From NCBI RefSeq assembly GCF_001597735.1, contig NZ_LUTS01000005.1, forward strand, positions 1-64,000: 64,000 bases of DNA, written 5' to 3'. Below are positions 9,260 through 18,299 of the stretch, piece by piece (positions within the stretch are counted from its first letter, which is position 1; every line of letters begins with the position of its first letter). Origin of the DNA: Neptuniibacter pectenicola (lineage in GTDB: Bacteria > Pseudomonadota > Gammaproteobacteria > Pseudomonadales > Balneatricaceae). The notes beneath the pieces are model-generated. The model was not told the DNA's origin. It ran no database searches and saw nothing but the letters and a program-made list of their open reading frames with translations. The translations under genes were made by a program, and so were the position numbers.

Positions 9260-10058
9260 TTTTGCTTCTCCATGCCCTTAAATCTCTCATTTGGTCTGTC
9301 CTTAGAACCGGTTCTAGCTTATCCAACATAGAGGCAAGTTTTCTTTTATTTTTTTTCTCTGGAAACCAGTCATCGACAACATATGAATCGATACCGTTCC
9401 CATCATGAAGCCGCTGAAAAATCATGTCAGCCATTGCTCGATAATGGTTGGCCGCAAAGAGTTTTGTATTTGAAATGACACCTGCTTCTTCAAGGCTTTT
9501 TGTTTGATCCTCAATTCCTTCAGACCCAAAGACTGAGTATGTATCTGCATAGTTGTCACCCGCCACAAAAAACGGCCCAGGGTTTCTTCCATGCGAACCT
9601 TTAAACGTTTCAATGAAGTGCCAATCTCCCGTTCCTTCGTTGGACGGCAGATTTAATGCGGCAAGTCCCGTGAGATAGCGGCGCTTTGTTGTATACGGAA
9701 TATCGGTAGGCTGGTAGCTACCCTGATAAACCCTTGTTTCAGGTTTCAGCTGTTTCTTCAGTTTATTCCGGCCTTTCACCGTTAACCTAACTAGCTTGTT
9801 TCTGGCATCATGAGGATCTTTACTTGTTGCGATCCAGTTTTTAGATACAAGCTTCGTTACAGACCGGCTAAAGCTACTAGTCTTCTCAGTATCACCACGT
9901 AATTCATGCAAAGGCATCCACTTCCCAGGCTTGAACATGGAAAGAACAAGTAGAACCCGAAGCTCAGATACTTTTAGGTCATCAAATTCTTCGGCTGAAA
10001 TAATGTTGTCTATATTGATTGCCTGTGAATTACTCATAACTTTAGGCTCGCATTTCAT
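9240..10058 (-). CDS. AbiEi-like winged-helix antitoxin
   Basis: 272 aa. Residues 25-100 form a MarR-like winged helix (LRVLLVLSMFKPGKWMPLHE to LVRLTVKGRNKLKK); the C-terminal part has no recognised domain. Position directly upstream of and overlapping the AbiEii-like gene makes it the antitoxin partner. A perfect palindrome TTCCGATATCGGAA lies five bases upstream of the start codon (10063-10076) and is a good candidate for its own operator. The start could also be the ATG seven codons in. Confidence 0.72.
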   Translation of the reverse strand: MKCEPKVMSNSQAINIDNIISAEEFDDLKVSELRVLLVLSMFKPGKWMPLHELRGDTEKTSSFSRSVTKLVSKNWIATSKDPHDARNKLVRLTVKGRNKLKKQLKPETRVYQGSYQPTDIPYTTKRRYLTGLAALNLPSNEGTGDWHFIETFKGSHGRNPGPFFVAGDNYADTYSVFGSEGIEDQTKSLEEAGVISNTKLFAANHYRAMADMIFQRLHDGNGIDSYVVDDWFPEKKNKRKLASMLDKLEPVLRTDQMRDLRAWRSKNDLTAA

Positions 10059-10062
10059 TTAG

Positions 10063-10076
10063 TTCCGATATCGGAA
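10063..10076. promoter_or_regulatory. Palindromic operator of the AbiE-type operon
   Basis: TTCCGATATCGGAA is a perfect 14-bp palindrome just upstream of the leftward antitoxin gene. AbiEi antitoxins are known to repress their own promoters. That this site is the operator is inferred from position and symmetry. Confidence 0.55.
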
Positions 10077-10248
10077 TTATATCACTAAAAGCCCATCTGT
10101 GTTCTAGTTTGGGGCATAGCAATAACTCTGAGGCTCAGCTTTCTTGATCTGTTCCCCCTATCACTACGTCTATTGGTTAGTTAGTCAGTATATTGAGAGG
10201 GAGAAAGTGAAGGTTCTTGCTATGGCTACCGAGCGTGCGCAGCCACCC

Positions 10249-10823
10249 TAGCTGAGTATTATGAGACAGTAGCGGCAGCAGCTGCTTCGCTTAAAGATTC
10301 AGATGCTCTCGAAGAGTTTATCAAAGCCCAAGATGTATTTGATAACTATCCATCTAAGTCTGACCAAGCAATAAACGAATATCTACGAGTTGCTAAAGAC
10401 TACGATATAGCTCTTAAAGATTGCTCAAGTAAACCTATGAAAAAGTTTCTGGAGGACATGTGGCATTAAATGGAGCATAAAATAGAAGTGATTAAGTCTT
10501 TCTTGCTGGTGCAATTGCTGCTCTTGATTAGCGTTTAGCTAAAGAAAGACGCACGACTACAAATGGTAGGGTTAAAGCTGTTCGAGGAGGGAATGTTGAT
10601 GAGAAATAGCGTTTAAATAAGATTGGCTCTATTTGGCAGGAGCTGGCTGAAACACTGTTTGCGCTCTGAACTCTCTCGCATTAATTTGATGCTTAAGGGT
10701 TATCTTGATGGGCTTAATAAAATTGAAGAGTACGCAGAGAAAGTTGCAGTAGATGGGTTACCATCAAGCTACTCAGAAAGTAGCTAGTGCTGTCGTTTAA
10801 GCTGCTAGGTATATTCTGATTGG
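10249..10823 (+). pseudogene. Decayed coding DNA between the AbiE pair and the transposon end
   Basis: One open stretch in the frame ending at the TAA at 10467-10469 reads LAEYYETVAAAAASLKDSD and on to FLEDMWH, and looks like the end of a helical protein. Short rightward pieces after it (for example ERRTTTNGRVKAVRGGNVDEK and LNKIGSIWQELAETLF) are broken by stops. I recognise no family. The stretch reads as old cargo that has lost function. Confidence 0.4.
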
Positions 10824-10956
10824 TTTCATTACATATGAGAATGGTTCCTATCCATTTCACTATATATGAGAATTTGGGCTCGTGCCCTATTCTCATATAT
10901 AGTGAAATAGCTTGTATTATGTAGGTTTTTCATTTCATTACATATGAGAACCGACA
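10788..10956 (+). mobile_element. Right end of the first Tn7-like unit, with TnsB sites
   Basis: TnsB-type sites lie at 10824-10842 and 10855-10873 (forward), 10889-10908 (inverted) and 10933-10951 (forward, terminal), and the terminus CGACA ends at 10956. Site-to-site spacing (31, 34 and 44 bp) equals that in the block at 101-233. The orientation shows that the element lies to the left, so this should be the end belonging to the tns unit at 2113-8082. Its own left end was not found. Confidence 0.78.
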
Positions 10957-10958
10957 AG

Positions 10959-10963
10959 TACTT
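10959..10963. repeat. Left target-site duplication TACTT
   Basis: TACTT directly precedes the terminal TGTCG at 10964 and is repeated at 25700-25704 directly after the terminal CGACA. Five-base duplications are the hallmark of Tn7-family insertion. Confidence 0.88.
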
Positions 10964-10980
10964 TGTCGAATCTCATGAAT

Positions 10981-11020
10981 AGTGAAACACTGTCCTATTT
11001 TTGTGAGACAGTGTTTCACT
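10981..11020. terminator. Long hairpin inside the left transposon end
   Basis: AGTGAAACACTGTC (10981-10994) pairs perfectly with GACAGTGTTTCACT (11007-11020), a 14-bp stem. The left arm overlaps the terminal TnsB site, so it may be two facing binding sites rather than a terminator. No T-run follows. Confidence 0.5.
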
Positions 11021-11037
11021 AAAGATGAAACATGCAA

Positions 11038-11065
11038 AAAAAAGCAGCCATATGGCTGCTTTTTT
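11038..11065. terminator. Bidirectional terminator after the five-gene operon
   Basis: A perfect 28-bp palindrome: GCAGCC and GGCTGC around ATAT, with six A on one side and six T on the other. It lies 12 bases past the stop of the leftward kinase gene and shields the transposon end from transcription. Confidence 0.9.
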
Positions 11066-11077
11066 AGTGAAGTAAGT

Positions 11078-12154
11078 TCAGTTTGGACAAAGTGGACACT
11101 TATTCAAAGTATCAGAACTTTCTATGTTTGGTTTATGAGATGAGCCTTCATAGGACTTTGTTTCTAAAATCGAACAGATTTCGTTTTCGAATGTTTCTTT
11201 AGTCATGGAATACATACCACTTCTAGCTCCTTCAAAACCGCAATTCCATGATCCTAAAGCTTGTCCATATGAGAGAGCATCCTTTATAGAATCGAGATTA
11301 TTTGAATATAAATCCTCTCTCGTTCCTGTACATAATTTGGAGATAATCCCAGCTGTTGTCCAGTCACCGCAACCACAGGAATCTAGAACTTTCTTCACTT
11401 CAAAAGAAGGTATAGAACACCACTCACCTTGGCTATTCACTCGATACTGCAAACCTTCGCTGCCAAGTGTTTGAATCTCAAGGAATGGACGCTTATCAGA
11501 TTGTAGGGTTTCGCAGTCAAAGCGTTGATTAGAATACTTAACGATATCAGCTAACTCTAATGCTCTCTGAAGGTGATTAGCAGCTCCTTTAGCGGAAGGT
11601 TCGAAAAAGATAATACTACCTTTATTCTTATAAAATTCTGCAAGATCTATTGCCGCAGGAGATACGCGATCGAAAAAGAAGACATCACAACTTGTATCAT
11701 CCTCTTTAAGAAACTTAGATGCTTTAAGAGTTATCGCCTTATAGCTAGGTAACCACTCGTTACAGTTAGGGCAATTTCGCCAATGAAACTTATGTCGAGC
11801 AGGCTGTGAACCCTTACCAGGTATTATTTCCTCGAAAATTACCGGTATAGAAGCAGTGGGCTGAAGTGATAAATATAGATCATTTACCCCCCATGACTTC
11901 ATATCTTGAATTGCTTTATTTGAATGAGGACTATCATCCATTCTCGATATTGGGAATGAGTTCCATCCTAAATAAGAAAGTATGGTTAGCACATTGCCAC
12001 AGGTTCCGCCTGCCCATTGATAAGTTGTACCTTCGGGTGACGATTCAGTGACAATGTCTAGCGCTACAAGCCCTGTGCCATGTATTGTAAGACTACTACT
12101 CATTAGTGATTGCTCGACTAGATTCATGCTAGAGCTCAAGCTATGCGTAAGCAT
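11078..12154 (-). CDS. PfkB-family kinase with two CxxC pairs (operon gene 5)
   Basis: 358 aa. The PfkB/ribokinase fold is indicated by ALDIV near residue 31, AGGTCGNVLTILSYLG (48-63) in place of the usual GGxxxN motif, and DSCGCGDWTTAG (258-269), which corresponds to the anion-hole and catalytic DTxGAGD motif with D264 as the base. Family members phosphorylate sugars or nucleosides. Unusually, CPNC (128-131) in a loop and CPLC (353-356) at the extreme C-terminus make a four-cysteine set that could bind zinc. It overlaps the upstream gene by 14 bases; the Met at residue 18 is another possible start. Confidence 0.78.
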   Translation of the reverse strand: MLTHSLSSSMNLVEQSLMSSSLTIHGTGLVALDIVTESSPEGTTYQWAGGTCGNVLTILSYLGWNSFPISRMDDSPHSNKAIQDMKSWGVNDLYLSLQPTASIPVIFEEIIPGKGSQPARHKFHWRNCPNCNEWLPSYKAITLKASKFLKEDDTSCDVFFFDRVSPAAIDLAEFYKNKGSIIFFEPSAKGAANHLQRALELADIVKYSNQRFDCETLQSDKRPFLEIQTLGSEGLQYRVNSQGEWCSIPSFEVKKVLDSCGCGDWTTAGIISKLCTGTREDLYSNNLDSIKDALSYGQALGSWNCGFEGARSGMYSMTKETFENEICSILETKSYEGSSHKPNIESSDTLNKCPLCPN

Positions 12155-13253
12155 CGCCGTATAGCCAAATATGCGTTAGTTTTGGTTTGGTCTGTAAATT
12201 GCCAGGAGAGTCTAATTTTTCCCAGTCAACATTATAAGACAAGGCCTCTACATAAACTATTGGAAACTTTTTGTCTAAAGCTGCCATTAGAGCACCAATT
12301 GCTGGTATTTTGCTGCCTAAAGGAGAGAGAACAATAGTAGAACCGCCTAGAGCTTCAAACACAGGCTGACGATCTTGGGATATTCTCAATATAGTTCTAT
12401 AGATATCAAGGGGATTTCTTTCATCCGAATAAAGGAAATTTTGTGGTTCAAGTCCCCATTCATTCTCCAGCGCCCCCCCCCAAGCTGTATGAATCTCAGA
12501 GAAGTAGCTATAGGCTATTAGGTCCCCTTTTTTCGGATCGTCTGCAGGGAAAGGTAAGATCGGACACGTATCATGAGGTTTTAAATTACTATGTATAATC
12601 TTAAGGAGTTGTTCTTTCCCTTTCGTTAGTAGTGGTAACCACAGAGTGGCTGTTTGGCTGCTACCAAATAAAGCTTCTCGATCACAACCACGAACATCAC
12701 TAGGTTGATCATTTGGTTCTGATTTTATTGAAGAGTCAAGATCAGGGTTGGAAATGATAGCTATATGAATATTTGCTGTGCAGCCATGCTCATTAACCAT
12801 TTTTGATAGATATAAAATAATAGGAAAGCTTATTCCCATTGACATGGCACTCATATCAACAACGATATCTGTATATCCATCTAAATCAATAGATCGAATA
12901 GCTTTTATTATATTGTGACCTGCAACAACAGCCCCGTCGTCAGAGAATATTTCGACTTTTTCTACATCTAAATTGGAACATAGATTCTTCAATGAATTGA
13001 GGTTTTCATCTGCCCGAATGATCAACTCGTCATCTGGTTGTGGTCTTTCCTCTTTTATCATGAAGGCTGAAAGCCTGCCTTTTAGCGTGCTTGAAAGCTC
13101 AGATATGATTTCAGTACTTCTAGGATCAAAACCAGCACCACCAATCACTAAGCATTTTTTATTGTCACAAGAGAAGTGCTCTTGAAAAAAGCTTAATACA
13201 CTTTCATCGTAGTGGGATACGCACCTTTCACTCCATCGGCCGTTCTTCATCAA
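12141..13253 (-). CDS. Unknown Rossmann-like protein (operon gene 4)
   Basis: 370 aa, no family recognised. Alternating hydrophobic strands and glycine turns suggest a Rossmann-type fold: KKCLVIGGAGFDPRSTEI near residue 32, DIVVDMSAMSMGISFPIIL near 129, and STIVLSPLGSKIPAIGALMA near 315. The DMSAMSMG and SPLGSK segments look like conserved ligand loops. There is no signal peptide or membrane segment. The gene begins one base after the stop of the ATPase gene and overlaps the kinase gene, so it is a fixed part of the operon. It may be the sensor or a nucleotide-handling enzyme; this is not settled. Confidence 0.7.
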   Translation of the reverse strand: MMKNGRWSERCVSHYDESVLSFFQEHFSCDNKKCLVIGGAGFDPRSTEIISELSSTLKGRLSAFMIKEERPQPDDELIIRADENLNSLKNLCSNLDVEKVEIFSDDGAVVAGHNIIKAIRSIDLDGYTDIVVDMSAMSMGISFPIILYLSKMVNEHGCTANIHIAIISNPDLDSSIKSEPNDQPSDVRGCDREALFGSSQTATLWLPLLTKGKEQLLKIIHSNLKPHDTCPILPFPADDPKKGDLIAYSYFSEIHTAWGGALENEWGLEPQNFLYSDERNPLDIYRTILRISQDRQPVFEALGGSTIVLSPLGSKIPAIGALMAALDKKFPIVYVEALSYNVDWEKLDSPGNLQTKPKLTHIWLYGDAYA

Positions 13254-15179
13254 CTAGTCCTTATAAATGCTCATTAGGTGCTCAAGATCTCTTTCAAGAA
13301 AGCCGCCTCGTTTAAATGTAAGGCCACTTTTTATTTTATATACGCCTGATAATTCGATAAGAGTCCAAAATCTATTTTTAGTTGAATGCTTACGCTTTAT
13401 GGTTAGCGCGTTGTATGCAACACCATATTTCAAGGCTTGGGCGAGATCATGCTTTTTGTTCAATATTTTTTTAAAATCTTCATCTGGGATGCCGATCGCA
13501 TTTGGGCCACCCTCTAAAGATGCGTTTGGCTCTAAGGACTTTTTGATACACTGATCGGAGATTAAATTACATATTCGAATTACTTCTGAGTGCTTGGGAA
13601 AAGCCCACTTGGATATGATTTCTTCAGCTTTTTTTCTCAATAGCTTGTGCTGAAAATCAGCCCTTAACTCGGCTCTATCTCCACGAATAATCTTAGTTTC
13701 AGATGCACTAACTAATTGGCTAGCAAGTAATAAGAATTGCTCGGCATTTTCAGAGCTACCATCGCAAAGATCATCAATCCCGAAATAATACGGTCTTTTG
13801 AACTCATGAAGAAGATGTATCTTTGCACCATCTACAATGCCTGAATTCAACTTAATCGGCTTAGACGGTTCTGCTGTTAGTTGATCTTCAAATAGACTGG
13901 CTTGGGGAACTCTTTTGATATACCTATTCAATAATATCTTTAACGTTGCAAGTTTTACATCTTCGCCACCTTTTACATTAGAGCCGCCATTAAAGTAGGT
14001 TTCTATTTGACTGTTAAAATCATCAATAACTGTAGGGCTTATATTGTTCTTATCTTGTAATCTAGAAACAGAAGATTTCAGCTTTTCTAGATTTGATTTA
14101 GTTAACTCAGATGGCTTTGAATTTAAAATATCTTGAATTGATGATAAACCATTCCTTTGAAATATCGGCATCAAGCGGAGGTATTTATCCGCCATGTTTT
14201 TAGCCATAACTCGAAAGTTATTTCTTTTCGATAATCTATCTTCACCACTTTGAAGCCAAATTTGCGATATTTCCCTACTTTCCTGAATAGTTGTATCCAT
14301 TCCAATGCTTGAATGAGAAGTCAGTTCGCTGTGAAGAATCGATTCAGGAGTTTGAGCATCCAAACGCATCATCATCCAACGTGATATCTTCATTTCTCTT
14401 CGTGCTAGCCAATCACGGAGGCTAAATATTTGGTCAGGATGTAAGGTATGTACATCGTCCAGTATAACTAGAGGGCGTAATTTTGACTTTTTGCCGTCTC
14501 TGTTACTAACTTCGATATTAAGAATTGAATCAAATAACTGATATGGTTCTAAAGCTAACTTTGGAATGTCATCAATCTTTGGCGGGATTAGTGATGCACT
14601 AACTTGATATATAACTCTTTCAACCTTTTTGGCTCTCTCTAAAATTTCTTCAGCAAGGCTGCCACCTAAAGTTTCAGATGCAACGGTAGCTTGATCTCTG
14701 TACAAGAATTTTATTTTTTTAAAGTCGAGAGATTCATCCTGTTGTAAGTAGTTAAGCCACTGAATAATTGCCCTTGATTGTAAGAATGACTTTAGAAGAC
14801 CGTGCTTTATTTCTTCAGAATAGGGTAACTCCCAGAAATCCCTGTATTCTGACTCCATGGGTATCCTACAGCCAATTACATCAATATTATTCTCAGCTCC
14901 AACGATCTTGCACTTTTTTAAAGCATCCAGCAGAACGCCGTATTCTGTATGGTTTGGGCTATTTATGAGGGTATATACTGTGTTGTATTGCATTAGAGTT
15001 GCAATTGTAGTCTTACCACTACCTGGAGTCCCAATAACAACGCTTAGCCTATCAAAAAGAGAGTCATCTTTTGCTGGATTAGAAAAGAATGTATCTAAAG
15101 GTTCTGGAGTAACGATAGATAGAAAAGCTGAAGAATCCTTCAGGTATTCTGTTGCCCTTTTCTCAAATGGATTACTCAT
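13254..15179 (-). CDS. AAA/STAND-like ATPase (operon gene 3)
   Basis: 641 aa. Walker A is GTPGSGKTT (50-58) and Walker B is LVILDDVHTL (D241, D242). The layout, with a long insert before Walker B and a C-terminal region ending in likely winged-helix strands (FWTLIELSGVYKIKSGLTF), recalls ORC/CDC6-type ATPases. I recall such ATPases being annotated next to phosphoribosyltransferase-like proteins in bacterial conflict loci but cannot verify this here. A role as the ATP-dependent switch or sensor of the operon is inferred. It is separated by three bases from the PRTase gene upstream. Confidence 0.75.
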   Translation of the reverse strand: MSNPFEKRATEYLKDSSAFLSIVTPEPLDTFFSNPAKDDSLFDRLSVVIGTPGSGKTTIATLMQYNTVYTLINSPNHTEYGVLLDALKKCKIVGAENNIDVIGCRIPMESEYRDFWELPYSEEIKHGLLKSFLQSRAIIQWLNYLQQDESLDFKKIKFLYRDQATVASETLGGSLAEEILERAKKVERVIYQVSASLIPPKIDDIPKLALEPYQLFDSILNIEVSNRDGKKSKLRPLVILDDVHTLHPDQIFSLRDWLARREMKISRWMMMRLDAQTPESILHSELTSHSSIGMDTTIQESREISQIWLQSGEDRLSKRNNFRVMAKNMADKYLRLMPIFQRNGLSSIQDILNSKPSELTKSNLEKLKSSVSRLQDKNNISPTVIDDFNSQIETYFNGGSNVKGGEDVKLATLKILLNRYIKRVPQASLFEDQLTAEPSKPIKLNSGIVDGAKIHLLHEFKRPYYFGIDDLCDGSSENAEQFLLLASQLVSASETKIIRGDRAELRADFQHKLLRKKAEEIISKWAFPKHSEVIRICNLISDQCIKKSLEPNASLEGGPNAIGIPDEDFKKILNKKHDLAQALKYGVAYNALTIKRKHSTKNRFWTLIELSGVYKIKSGLTFKRGGFLERDLEHLMSIYKD

Positions 15180-15182
15180 TTA

Positions 15183-16349
15183 CTAAGCCTTATTAATATT
15201 GGTTGTATCATTACTACTCATATCGCTGTGTCTTTCCCTTCTCCTGAAAAGAGGCCTCATACTGTGGCCGCTTTGGCTTTCTGTTTCAGCCCAAAGTAGT
15301 GGTAGAGAGTTGTTAGGAGTGTTATGTTCAATCACTACAGGAAGACCGCACTGTCCATATCCGAACCTTTTACAAGTTGTACCGCTTTGACCGCCATGCT
15401 TCCCATCTCCTTCAATTGCTTCGTCATAGTACTTTTCACATAAAGTGGAGAATGGGTGGTCAGAACCACTTTTTATGCTTATTTCTTCAGGAAGCACTAG
15501 GCCATATGTGAATCTAATGTCATCAGTACCAGATATTTCTAGGAGTTGATCTTTAGCCTTTGAGTAAGATGCATCTATGTTATTCTTGGCGTGTTCTGTC
15601 GCGATATAGTGGTGAACATATATTTCAAAATTTTTTGCAAATACACATTCTTCACTATTTATTGAGTTAAGGAATTTAAAGAGCTTTCCTTTCAATCTTT
15701 TAACAACATCAATATCAGGTAATATGCTGGTTCCTGAGGCAGTGAAATCGTCAATCAAGTACACACGAGAGAATTTTTCCTCGCTCGATTCAAGCCCAAA
15801 ATGGTTGGCTAGGTCTTCTCTCAGGTCTTCTAACAGGCTTGTCCATTTTTCATCGTTAATCTGTGTTGCTATCACTACTTGCTCATTAGAAATTGTACCT
15901 GCATTCATTCTCCTAAGAGTGTCGATCCTTGCACCATCGCTTAGGCCCATGAAAAGTGTTTTTCTACACTCAATTTGGTAGTCTTTTATGTTCTTACTTG
16001 ATGACCAAATTTTATGTGAAGGGGTTCCATTAGCTTTAGCTACACTAGAGATGATGTCTTTTTGTACAAATTCAGGGAAAAACTTCTCAACCAATCTATA
16101 AATTTCAGCAGGGCTAAAGTAAATTAAATTGTGTTTGATGAAGTTATAAGCGTTCGCTCTATCTTCAGGAGAAAACTGCTGTAACCATGTCGCAAGGCTT
16201 TCGATAAATCGAGCACCAGCATGGTAGTCTCTATAACCGTCATACTTATATGACGCCATGAAAGAAAGCCATTTGAACTCTTCAGTTGCAATTTCTTCAT
16301 CCCAGCTCATTATATTGCTTAATAAGCGTAAGCAAAGTTCCCTGTTCAT
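15183..16349 (-). CDS. Phosphoribosyltransferase-like protein (operon gene 2)
   Basis: 388 aa. The PRPP-binding loop of type I phosphoribosyltransferases is clear: RVYLIDDFTASGTS (195-208), four hydrophobic residues, two acidic residues and a T-x-S-GTS turn. The N-terminal 180 residues are helical and not found in metabolic PRTases. The C-terminus carries GQCGLPVVIEHNTPNNSLPLLWAE segments and a basic tail. Metabolic enzymes of this class are about 180-230 aa, so this is a divergent member with its own substrate. It starts 12 bases after the SIS-HAD gene. Confidence 0.78.
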   Translation of the reverse strand: MNRELCLRLLSNIMSWDEEIATEEFKWLSFMASYKYDGYRDYHAGARFIESLATWLQQFSPEDRANAYNFIKHNLIYFSPAEIYRLVEKFFPEFVQKDIISSVAKANGTPSHKIWSSSKNIKDYQIECRKTLFMGLSDGARIDTLRRMNAGTISNEQVVIATQINDEKWTSLLEDLREDLANHFGLESSEEKFSRVYLIDDFTASGTSILPDIDVVKRLKGKLFKFLNSINSEECVFAKNFEIYVHHYIATEHAKNNIDASYSKAKDQLLEISGTDDIRFTYGLVLPEEISIKSGSDHPFSTLCEKYYDEAIEGDGKHGGQSGTTCKRFGYGQCGLPVVIEHNTPNNSLPLLWAETESQSGHSMRPLFRRRERHSDMSSNDTTNINKA

Positions 16350-16361
16350 TAGTAATCTTCC

Positions 16362-18275
16362 CTACTTGAATTTTATTTTGCCTTTTTCGCTCTTAATTCT
16401 TTTTAGATAACTAAGTGTCCCTTGAGGTCCTCTAGTCCCCGCTGGACAGAGATTCCAGCATTTGTCGATAGCGCTTGAAACCTCATCAACACTTAAAGAG
16501 AAGGTACTACTTAGAAGTTGACTGTCGTTTCCTGGCCATTTTCCCCTATCTCCAATCGTTAGTACAACCTTGTTCTCATCTAAAGACATTGCCAGTTTGT
16601 TAACTACATCTTGCTTAGTGGCATCTTTGGAAAGAATATCAATTGAATGACTTGATCGAGTGATATTTATATCTATATCGGGATAGCTGCTTAATTGATC
16701 TTGAACTGACTCCCATAAAAATGACTCTGAAACGGGAAGGTTTGGCTCAACAGTAATTTGTTTGCTTCGAGGTGTTATATTGGGGTCTATCGATTGAACT
16801 AATTGGTTTTGACTCAACAAGTCTTCAATGGGAAGTAGACTTGGACAAGTCTTAGTATCACGATTAGGTGCGTTATTATCATCTAACGTGCTCAAATCCG
16901 AACCATTGTAATATCCAACTAAAATATCAGACCAGTACTTTTCAGGTATTATACTACTGTCCTGAAGTGCTTCTCTGATGGACTTTCCTCTACCTGTTGC
17001 AAAGCCAATTTTGATACCAAGATCTAGTAGCCTTACTAATTCACTACATAGTTCTGCACTAGGTGGGTATCTTCGATAACGACTATCAACCAGTGTTCCA
17101 TCGTAATCAAATACGATCGCTCCGATATCTTGATTAGTTAAATTCTTATTGAACTGTTTGTAAGCTTTTAACCATTCAGCATCGTTAAATTGATGAATTT
17201 GGGATGTTTTTCGTCGAACAGCTGCTTTTTCTTTAGATTGTGATGAAATAAATCCAGAACGAGTTGAAAGCCTATATATCTTTGATCCGTATTGAGGCAC
17301 GCCAGGTTTACCTGGATCGATACCTCTTATATGGCCTTTCCAGCTAGTAAAGTAGAATGAAAAAATTATTCCAGCGATAAGCTCAAGTAGGCCCCTGTCC
17401 TTAAATTCAATCATACCTTTAGGTATGGCTTCAGGAAGCAAATCTAGTGTTTTTCGACAGAGATCTGCATCAGCATCTGTGGTTAAGCAAAGGATGCCAC
17501 TTGTATTTTCATTCTTTGAAAACCAGTGATGTCGGCCATGTGCGAAGTTTCTTAAGTCCGCTAGATGCACTGAACCTAAACCTGCTTCTACAAGCTTTGA
17601 TTCAATATCTATTGCTGCAGACTTAAGCTTTGGGCTGTAAATGATATGAAGCCTATCTACACTACATAGCTCTTTATTCTTAGCTTTCAACGTATTTAGA
17701 TCTTCGAAGCCTTCAATGCAGAAGCTTAATAACGAATTGATATCTTTAGGAAGTTTTGCTGTTCTATCTGTCGCAGAGCAGTACGCTCTGTATAGAATAG
17801 TTGTAAAAGAAAGTAATGAATTAGTTGCTAAGAAACCGTCTTTACCAGCCGGCAGATCGTATTCGATCAAATTTGTATATTGATATCGCTTATGTAACTC
17901 AGCGAGCCTACTTCCTTTTCTTCCCACAACAGCGCAAATTGTTCTTGGTTCTAGGAGAGAAGCATGTTGGTAAGCCCTTTTAATATCGATGTTGTTACCG
18001 CTTGCTGACATAAACCACACAGCGGTATTTCCGTTCTGAGGTATAGCTGATGCAAGCTCCATTGGTGTCACAGGGACTGCTATTGATCCAAAGAAGTGTC
18101 TATGTAGTGTTGCTTGGAATTCAGCAGCAGAGAAGGAACCGCCTGAGCCTACCGACAGTAGCGGAAGATGATGGCTTGTTCTAATTACATTTACAATATC
18201 TTCAAGCGCTTGTTCTGCAGTCCATTGATAAGTCGCATTTAGCTTCTGCAACTCACTAGAGAAAGGTTTTCCCAT
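16362..18275 (-). CDS. SIS-HAD fusion protein (operon gene 1)
   Basis: 637 aa with two enzyme parts. Residues 20-350 resemble a GlmS-type double SIS domain that binds phosphosugars: GSGGS (43-47), SASGNN (90-95), and NFAHGRHHW (243-251) in the place of the KHGP loop. Residues 385-630 are a HAD phosphatase: DYDGT (390-394, nucleophile D390), ATGRGKS (motif II, T427), and TIGDRGKWPGND near 590 (motif IV). A phosphosugar isomerase or binding domain fused to a phosphatase implies sugar-phosphate chemistry. It is the first gene of the leftward operon. Confidence 0.8.
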   Translation of the reverse strand: MGKPFSSELQKLNATYQWTAEQALEDIVNVIRTSHHLPLLSVGSGGSFSAAEFQATLHRHFFGSIAVPVTPMELASAIPQNGNTAVWFMSASGNNIDIKRAYQHASLLEPRTICAVVGRKGSRLAELHKRYQYTNLIEYDLPAGKDGFLATNSLLSFTTILYRAYCSATDRTAKLPKDINSLLSFCIEGFEDLNTLKAKNKELCSVDRLHIIYSPKLKSAAIDIESKLVEAGLGSVHLADLRNFAHGRHHWFSKNENTSGILCLTTDADADLCRKTLDLLPEAIPKGMIEFKDRGLLELIAGIIFSFYFTSWKGHIRGIDPGKPGVPQYGSKIYRLSTRSGFISSQSKEKAAVRRKTSQIHQFNDAEWLKAYKQFNKNLTNQDIGAIVFDYDGTLVDSRYRRYPPSAELCSELVRLLDLGIKIGFATGRGKSIREALQDSSIIPEKYWSDILVGYYNGSDLSTLDDNNAPNRDTKTCPSLLPIEDLLSQNQLVQSIDPNITPRSKQITVEPNLPVSESFLWESVQDQLSSYPDIDINITRSSHSIDILSKDATKQDVVNKLAMSLDENKVVLTIGDRGKWPGNDSQLLSSTFSLSVDEVSSAIDKCWNLCPAGTRGPQGTLSYLKRIKSEKGKIKFK

Positions 18276-18299
18276 ATCACTTCACTGTGTAGGTTGTTT

